Shown one piece after another: positions 59,482-64,000 of a stretch of DNA of 64,000 bases. The translations under genes were made by a program, and so were the position numbers. Source of the DNA: Clostridiales bacterium (GTDB taxonomy: Bacteria > Bacillota > Clostridia > Christensenellales > Aristaeellaceae); NCBI GenBank assembly GCA_004556545.1, contig SFGO01000001.1, positions 112,581 through 176,580 of the forward strand, read 5' to 3'. The stretch's first letter is position 1. The number at the start of each line of letters is the position of its first letter. The notes under the pieces were generated by a model. It had not been told where the DNA came from and made no database searches. It saw nothing but the letters and a program-made list of their open reading frames with translations.

Positions 59482-60714
59482 TCAATTATCCTCATAGCTC
59501 ATGGCCGCAAAATACTTTTTACGAAGCAATGCAGCATCGCCGCGGGCGGCCAGCGTGGACAGCTCCCGCCGGTCGTAGCGGGTCGTGAGCCATTCGCCCT
59601 TCGGATAATAATGGAATTGATTCAGTTCGCGCTTCAGGCACTGATCGAAATAGGGATCCGCCCATGCCATATCGCCCTGAAAAACGACGACTTCCTGATT
59701 ATAGCACAGCGACAGGTTGTGCAGAGCCGATGCATAGTAACGCGCCAGATGCTCCACGGTTTTCCGCGCCGCCTTGTCCCCCCGGCGCGACTGGGCAAAA
59801 AGCCGCTGGAAGGTCAGCGGTTCTTCCTCCAGCCAGTCCGCGCCTGCCTCTTCCAGCAAATGCCGCAGATGATCCAGCCGCACGGCGCTTTCCAGACAAT
59901 GGCGCTTTCCGCAGCCGCAGAGACGCTCCGGGCCTCCAGCAATCTGCATGTGTCCGATTTCGCCGATCAGCGCGTCCCGGCCATTGAGGACATGCCCGCG
60001 CTCCATCATGCAGGCGCAAACGCCCCAAGTCGTAAAAAGCGTCAGAAGGCGGCAATGGGAAAGCTCTTCTTCATCCAAAAGCACCGCCCGCCCGCAGGCC
60101 TTGCCCGCGTTATCCACCAAGAAAACCAGCGGCTCCGGGAAAATCTTCTTCAACTGCTCCGTCAGGGAAATGCCGCCGCCCCATTCGGGATTTTGGGAAT
60201 CGTAGCGCAGGGTTCCGCTGGCGTCATCCACAATGCCGGAAACCGACAGCCCTACGCCGTAAAGCTGCCCTGCGGTCAGCGAATGCTCGTCCAGATACTC
60301 GCAGACGCACTGCTTCAAATAAGCGAAGGCCGCTTCAGGGTCATGATCCAGCTGATGCTCCATTCTCGTTACGGCGAATACCTCCGTACCCACCAGATCC
60401 GCCAGCGCAAACGTAATAGCGTCCGGCCACATGGCGATGGTAAGGATTTTTCTTTCATCCGCAAACTCAAAATACTCGGAGCGTCTTCCGCCGTTGGCAT
60501 TGTAGCCCGCATACCCCGCCGACTTCAGAATGCCGCGCTGACAAAAATACTGAAGCGCGCGCATGGTCGTGGGCTTGCTGATGCCGGTGACGGCATGAAT
60601 CGCGGCAATGGTCTGCTTTTCGCCATTCATAAAGGTTTCCAGAATTCGCTGCCGGTTGACCAGCTTAATATCCGCCGGTACGGCGATTTTATCAATCGAA
60701 ATTTTCGTTGCCAT
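59482..60714 (-). CDS. ROK-family transcriptional regulator
   Basis: The N-terminal helix-turn-helix of this 410-residue protein (about residues 12-75, with TIAAIHAVTGISKPTTMRAL) is followed by a ROK sugar-kinase-like domain. Visible are the phosphate region VGLSVSGIVDDASGTL, LVDNAGKACGRA, IGEIGHMQI and the zinc motif LCGCGKRHCLES. This is the NagC/XylR repressor plan. The kinase catalytic Asp appears as VDNAG, so some sugar binding is likely. The ATG at 60714 has GGAGGA just upstream. The regulated sugar genes are not adjacent. Confidence 0.93.
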   Translation of the reverse strand: MATKISIDKIAVPADIKLVNRQRILETFMNGEKQTIAAIHAVTGISKPTTMRALQYFCQRGILKSAGYAGYNANGGRRSEYFEFADERKILTIAMWPDAITFALADLVGTEVFAVTRMEHQLDHDPEAAFAYLKQCVCEYLDEHSLTAGQLYGVGLSVSGIVDDASGTLRYDSQNPEWGGGISLTEQLKKIFPEPLVFLVDNAGKACGRAVLLDEEELSHCRLLTLFTTWGVCACMMERGHVLNGRDALIGEIGHMQIAGGPERLCGCGKRHCLESAVRLDHLRHLLEEAGADWLEEEPLTFQRLFAQSRRGDKAARKTVEHLARYYASALHNLSLCYNQEVVVFQGDMAWADPYFDQCLKRELNQFHYYPKGEWLTTRYDRRELSTLAARGDAALLRKKYFAAMSYEDN

Positions 60715-60841
60715 TGCTTCATCCTCCGTTGCGCTTTTCCCTTCATTTTTTAACATACAACATTCTGTTTGGCCTGTCAATGAATTCTTGCCCGCCTGCA
60801 TGGGAATTCGTTCGGAAAAGTTTTTTTCTTGCAGAAAGTAC

Positions 60842-60870
60842 TTGCCTTTTTGTAGCCGGTCGGGTAAAAT
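60842..60870 (+). promoter_or_regulatory. Promoter of the SRP RNA gene
   Basis: TTGCCT (60842-60847) and TAAAAT (60865-60870) are 17 bases apart; the transcript would start near 60877. Confidence 0.8.
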
Positions 60871-60876
60871 AGAGAA

Positions 60877-61007
60877 GCCGTGTGCATGATGATGGTTGAG
60901 TCCTGTGCGATTTCAATACGTGAACCCTGTCAGGTCCGGAAGGAAGCAGCAGTAAGCGTGGTTTGAGATGTGCTGCGGGGTCGCTCAGCTTGAGTGTACG
61001 CGGTTTT
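60877..61007 (+). ncRNA. ffs: Signal recognition particle RNA, small bacterial form
   Basis: The RNA of the signal recognition particle pairs with Ffh to target membrane proteins. The universally conserved helix-8 tip is present as CCCTGTCAGGTCCGGAAGG, followed by AAGCAGCAGTAAG with the GNAR-type loop. Long-range pairing joins 5' CCGTGTGC to 3' GTACGCGG, and GGTTGAG to CTCAGC. The 3' end runs into TTTT. There is no room for an Alu domain, so it is the short 4.5S-like type. Ends are estimated from the pairing. glyA follows. Confidence 0.93.
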
Positions 61008-61051
61008 CTATACCATCATGAACATAAGAAACCATATATGGAGGGGCAGCG

Positions 61052-62302
61052 ATGAATTACCGGCATTTGCAGGAAATGGATCCCGAAGTCTTTCAGGCCG
61101 TAGCGGATGAAGTGGAGCGCCAGCGCGCGCATATTGAACTGATCGCTTCTGAAAATTTTGTTTCTCCGGCTGTTCTGGAGGCGATGGGTTCCCCGCTGAC
61201 GAACAAATATGCGGAAGGCTATCCGGGACGGCGCTACTATGGCGGCTGTCAGTATGTGGATGTGGCCGAGAATATTGCCCGCGACCGGGCCAAAGAGCTG
61301 TTCCACGCCGAGCACGCCAACGTGCAGCCCCACAGCGGCGCGCAGGCCAATACGGCGGTTTATTTCGCCATGCTGCAGCCCGGCGACGTGGTGCTGGGGA
61401 TGAACCTGTCCCACGGCGGCCATCTGACCCACGGAAGCCCCGTGAATCTGAGCGGCAAGTATTTTCATTTTGTGCCCTACGGCGTAAACGAAGAAACCGG
61501 CCTGATCGATTACGAGGAAGTCCGCCGTCTGGCCCGGGAGCACCGGCCGAAGATGATCGTTGCGGGCGCTTCCGCCTATCCGAGAGAGATTGACTTCCGC
61601 AAAATGGCCGAGATTGCTCATGAAGCCGGGGCGCTTCTGATGGTGGATATGGCTCACATCGCCGGTCTGGTGGCTGCCGGACTGCACCAGAGCCCGGTAC
61701 CCTATGCGGATTTTGTGACCACGACGACGCACAAAACCCTTCGCGGCCCCCGCGGCGGCATGATTCTCTGCAAGGAAGCCTACGCCAAAGCCATCGATAA
61801 AGCCATTTTCCCCGGCACTCAGGGCGGCCCGCTGATGCACGTCATCGCAGCCAAAGCCGTCTGCTTCGGCGAAGCGCTGAAGCCGGAATTCCGTCAGTAT
61901 CAGCAGCAGATTATCCGAAACGCCAAGGCGCTGGAAAACGTGCTGCGCCGTCTGGACGTGCGCATGGTCTCCGACGGAACCGACAACCACCTGCTTCTGC
62001 TGGATCTGACCAATACCAGCCGGACCGGCAAGGAGCTGGAAGAGCTGCTGGGCCGCTGCAACATTACCGTCAATAAGAATACGATTCCCGGTGAAAAGCT
62101 GAGTCCCATGATCGCCAGCGGCATCCGGGTCGGCACGCCCGCCGTGACCACCCGCGGCATGGTGGAAAGCGACATGGAGCAGATCGCTCAGATGATCCGC
62201 ACGGTGATCGACGGCGGCGAAGACGCCTGCCCTGCCGTGAAGCGTCAGGTGGAAGAAATGATGCGGCGTTTCCCGCTGTACGAGGGATTCCCGAATGACT
62301 AA
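61052..62302 (+). CDS. glyA: Serine hydroxymethyltransferase
   Basis: GlyA converts serine and tetrahydrofolate to glycine and methylene-THF with PLP. The 416-residue protein has IELIASENFVSPAVLEAMGS, TNKYAEGYPGRRYYGGC, the PLP lysine in VTTTTHKTLRGPRGGMI, and SGIRVGTPAVTTRGM. Length and motifs are complete. GGAGG lies 8 bases before the ATG. It overlaps the next gene by 8 bases. Confidence 0.98.
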   Translation: MNYRHLQEMDPEVFQAVADEVERQRAHIELIASENFVSPAVLEAMGSPLTNKYAEGYPGRRYYGGCQYVDVAENIARDRAKELFHAEHANVQPHSGAQANTAVYFAMLQPGDVVLGMNLSHGGHLTHGSPVNLSGKYFHFVPYGVNEETGLIDYEEVRRLAREHRPKMIVAGASAYPREIDFRKMAEIAHEAGALLMVDMAHIAGLVAAGLHQSPVPYADFVTTTTHKTLRGPRGGMILCKEAYAKAIDKAIFPGTQGGPLMHVIAAKAVCFGEALKPEFRQYQQQIIRNAKALENVLRRLDVRMVSDGTDNHLLLLDLTNTSRTGKELEELLGRCNITVNKNTIPGEKLSPMIASGIRVGTPAVTTRGMVESDMEQIAQMIRTVIDGGEDACPAVKRQVEEMMRRFPLYEGFPND

Positions 62303-62651
62303 CCAAACCAGCGACAAGGGGCTTTCCGGAGAACGGCAGGCCCTTGCCTATCTTCAGCAGTTCGGAATGCGGCCGGTGTGCCAGCGTTACCGCTGCCCCT
62401 ATGGAGAAATCGATCTGGTGATGCTGGACGGTGAATGTCTGGTGTTCGTAGAGGTAAAGCTGCGCGCCCGAGGGCGGAAAAACGACGGCGTTTCGGCGGT
62501 CACTATGTCCAAACAGCGCCGACTGATTCGAGCTGCCCGAAGCTATCTGGGGCAACATCCAACAGAGCTGCCCGTTCGGTTTGATATTGTCGAAATCACC
62601 GGCGAGGGCGTGTTTCATCTTCCCAACGCCTTCGAGGGCAGCGAATGGTAG
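62295..62651 (+). CDS. YraN-family (UPF0102) nuclease-like protein
   Basis: This 118-residue protein has the YraN/UPF0102 restriction-endonuclease-like fold, GERQALAYLQQFGM followed by GEIDLVMLDGECLVFVEVK (Glu-Asp...Glu-x-Lys) and SKQRRLIRAARSYL. Family members resemble Holliday-junction or RecB-type nucleases, and the role of the bacterial ones is uncertain. It overlaps glyA by 8 bases and is therefore translated from the same message. Confidence 0.93.
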   Translation: MTNQTSDKGLSGERQALAYLQQFGMRPVCQRYRCPYGEIDLVMLDGECLVFVEVKLRARGRKNDGVSAVTMSKQRRLIRAARSYLGQHPTELPVRFDIVEITGEGVFHLPNAFEGSEW

Positions 62652-62713
62652 ACCATCAAAGTCCATCACACGGCGCTGATCTGTGAATCCTGAAACGAAG
62701 GAGAATAAACCAA

Positions 62714-63571
62714 ATGAAGATTCTGTTTATGGGAACGGCTGCTGCCGAGGGCGTACCGGCCCTGTTCTGCCAATGCAGCCATTGCCGGTATGCTTGGGAA
62801 CACGGCGGCAAAGAAATTCGGGGCCGGTGCGGCGCTATGATTGACGGACGGCTGAAACTCGATTTCGGTCCGGACTCTTACGCGCATATGCTGAAATATC
62901 ATCTGGATTATCTTTCCATGCGTGCGCTGCTGATCACCCATGGTCACGAAGATCATCTGACGCCTACGGAACTGGGCTACCGCATGGAGGGCTTCGGCCA
63001 TTTTCCGCCGGACGATGTTCCATTGACGGTTTACGGCAACGAGCATGTCGGCGAGCTGGTGAAGCCGTTTCTGAATCCCCATCTGGCCTATAGCCGCATC
63101 CGGCCTTTTGAGACGCAGGAAATCGACGGCTATCAGGTGACGGCACTGGAGGCCGTTCATTATATCGACCCGCATTCCGACCAATATCCCGTGGAACTGG
63201 ACGGAAAGACCTTTTATCGAACGGAAGAAGCCCTGTTCTATCTGGTCGAGAAGGCTGGCAAAAGCATCCTGTATGCCCACGATACGGACGAATTCACTCC
63301 GAATGACATGCAATTTCTGGCAGGCAGGAAAATCGACCTGATCTCCATGGACTGCACCAATGGCACTTGGGACTGTGATTATTACGGACATATGGGCATC
63401 AACGACAACCTGCGTATGCGGAAAAAGCTGCTGGAAAACGGCGCAGCGGACGAGCATACGATTTTTGTGGTCAATCATTTTTCGCATAATGGTCTGGCTT
63501 CTTATGAAGAAATGCAAAAACGCCTGCCGGGCTTTATCGTCAGCTACGATGGACTGGAAATAAGCATCTGA
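62714..63571 (+). CDS. MBL-fold metallohydrolase, PhnP-like
   Basis: This 285-residue metallo-beta-lactamase-fold protein has GTAAAEGVPALFCQCSHCRY at the N-terminus, whose cysteines resemble the extra zinc site of PhnP (a phosphodiesterase). The metal motif is LITHGHEDHLTP (HxHxDH), then Asp in LYAHDTDEF and late His in FVVNHFSHNGL. The substrate is unknown; cyclic phosphodiesters are a reasonable guess. It has a ribosome site AACGAAGGAG. The gene ends just before the repeat array at the window edge. Confidence 0.88.
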   Translation: MKILFMGTAAAEGVPALFCQCSHCRYAWEHGGKEIRGRCGAMIDGRLKLDFGPDSYAHMLKYHLDYLSMRALLITHGHEDHLTPTELGYRMEGFGHFPPDDVPLTVYGNEHVGELVKPFLNPHLAYSRIRPFETQEIDGYQVTALEAVHYIDPHSDQYPVELDGKTFYRTEEALFYLVEKAGKSILYAHDTDEFTPNDMQFLAGRKIDLISMDCTNGTWDCDYYGHMGINDNLRMRKKLLENGAADEHTIFVVNHFSHNGLASYEEMQKRLPGFIVSYDGLEISI

Positions 63572-63582
63572 GCGGCATGAAA

Positions 63583-63608
63583 ATAGGAGCGATTTTGCTC
63601 GCTCCTAT
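63583..63608 (+). repeat. Hairpin H1 flanking repeat copy C1
   Basis: ATAGGAGCGA (63583-63592) and TCGCTCCTAT (63599-63608) form a perfect 10-bp stem with loop TTTTGC, 11 bases after the hydrolase stop. It is almost the same as the hairpin at 63802-63825. Confidence 0.88.
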
Positions 63609-63712
63609 CAGAGTGTCAAAAAAGGGGAGGTGCAGGAGGCACTGCCTCCTGCCGGGGTTATAGGGGCAGAGCCCCTAACCCTTGTGCCGCAGCATTTTCC
63701 CCGCAAACCAGC
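63609..63712 (-). repeat. Structured dispersed repeat, copy C1 (truncated)
   Basis: This copy is on the minus strand: in plus sense it runs CAGAGTGTCAAAAAAGGGG, then hairpins 3 and 2, and breaks off inside hairpin 1 at CGCAAACCAGC. It lacks about 50 bases of the other end. Like copy A it has GCGGG where B has GCAGG. Confidence 0.9.
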
Positions 63713-63801
63713 TTAAGGGTGCGTAGCACCGAGGACGAGGACAGCCCGAAGGGCTACCGCAGTCCGAAGCCCGCCACGCCTAGCGGGGCGGGCCGCAGAC
63801 T
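63713..63801. other. Structured spacer between repeat copies C1 and C2
   Basis: No gene is seen. The segment is a string of small hairpins: GGTGCGTAGCACC, AGCCCGAAGGGCT, and GCCCGCC...GGGCGGGC. It replaces the missing end of copy C1. Its origin is unknown. Confidence 0.6.
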
Positions 63802-63825
63802 GAGGAGCGATTTTACTCGCTCCTC
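63802..63825 (+). repeat. Hairpin H2 between copies C1 and C2
   Basis: GAGGAGCGA (63802-63810) and TCGCTCCTC (63817-63825) pair perfectly with loop TTTTAC. Compared with H1 only one loop base and the outer pairs differ. Confidence 0.85.
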
Positions 63826-64000
63826 AGAGTGTCAAAAAAGTGGAGGTGCAGGACGCACTGCTGCCACTCAAACGTCGCGGAGGACTACTGCCGTAGTCCC
63901 CGCTCGTTTCGTGTCACACCTGCGGGTCGCTAACCGCCTGCGGCGGTTGTGCCCACCGGGCACCCACTCCCCTACGGTGCCTGCCGGGGTTATAGGGCGG
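63826..64000 (-). repeat. Structured dispersed repeat, copy C2, interrupted and cut by the window edge
   Basis: In plus sense it begins AGAGTGTCAAAAAAGTGG and reads GAGGTGCAGGACGCACTG to 63860, inside hairpin 3. An unrelated insert of about 118 bases follows (63861 to about 63978). The repeat then resumes with CCTGCCGGGGTTATAGGG up to the window end. The insert is itself hairpin-rich: GGACTAC/GTAGTCC, AACCGCC/GGCGGTT, GTGCCC/GGGCAC. Confidence 0.85.

Noticed and set aside
1..64000. tRNA genes, rRNA genes or CRISPR arrays
   Set aside because: I looked for T-loop-like GTTCGAATC/GTTCAAATC patterns and for short regularly spaced direct repeats and found none; a covariance-model scan would be needed to be certain.

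Overview
The window looks like chromosomal DNA from a spore-forming, anaerobic member of the Clostridia (Bacillota), probably a gut lineage with fairly GC-rich coding DNA. Evidence: sporulation genes yabP and yabQ, a Na+/H+-type Rnf operon, Gram-positive gene orders (dxs-tlyA-nadK-argR-recN; rpmE-yqhQ-prmC-prfA-ywlC-ywlE), a T-box leader, pta-ackA, a BspA-like leucine-rich-repeat surface protein, and strong AGGAGG-type ribosome sites. I cannot name a genus from sequence alone.

Layout. 1-24.5 kb is almost all on the minus strand: the N-terminus of a tyrosine recombinase; rnhA and proC behind an rnfC-D-E-A-B operon that lacks rnfG; the dxs-tlyA-nadK-argR-recN block with an ArgR-type operator in front of nadK; ddl, a membrane-anchored murF and an alpha/beta hydrolase (cell wall); a PfkB-type sugar kinase with a GNAT acetyltransferase; an unusual EF-G paralogue; a Ppx/GppA phosphatase; divIC/ftsB-yabQ-yabP; and proA, convergent with plus-strand bioY. 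24.7-37.5 kb is mostly plus strand: rplS, an unknown acidic protein, a zinc-ribbon membrane protein, rpmE, the prmC-prfA-ywlC-ywlE translation block, a phosphodiester glycosidase, an Lgt-like membrane protein, pyruvate kinase (UUG start), mntP and a small lipoprotein. 37.5-51 kb is minus strand: sdaAA-sdaAB, an IMPACT/YigZ protein, tyrS and an aminotransferase under one tyrosine T-box, the 1391-residue BspA-like protein, a toroid-fold protein, an AraC regulator, and pta-ackA. 51.6-58 kb is plus strand: tmcAL, a heterodimeric ABC exporter and a frameshifted MATE gene. 58.1-59.5 kb is a small AT-richer island of unrecognised, partly broken genes. Then come a ROK regulator (minus), SRP RNA, glyA, a YraN protein and an MBL-fold hydrolase.

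The strongest unexplained signal is a dispersed, highly structured intergenic repeat of about 155 bp (51274-51430, 56353-56508, 63609-63712 reversed, and 63826-64000 reversed and interrupted). It has three successive hairpins, a compensatory base pair between copies, TGTC(G)AAAAA-like inverted ends, and near-identical 18-24 bp direct repeats (often hairpins) on both sides. Other points of note are the missing rnfG together with an altered flavin-site motif in RnfD, an in-phase A7 slippery heptamer joining two frames at 58563-59056, and an in-frame amber codon inside a conserved-looking small membrane protein at 59206.

Metabolically the genes fit an amino-acid and sugar fermenter: serine dehydratase and pyruvate kinase give pyruvate, Pta-AckA make ATP from acetyl-CoA, and Rnf couples ferredoxin and NAD to ion pumping.
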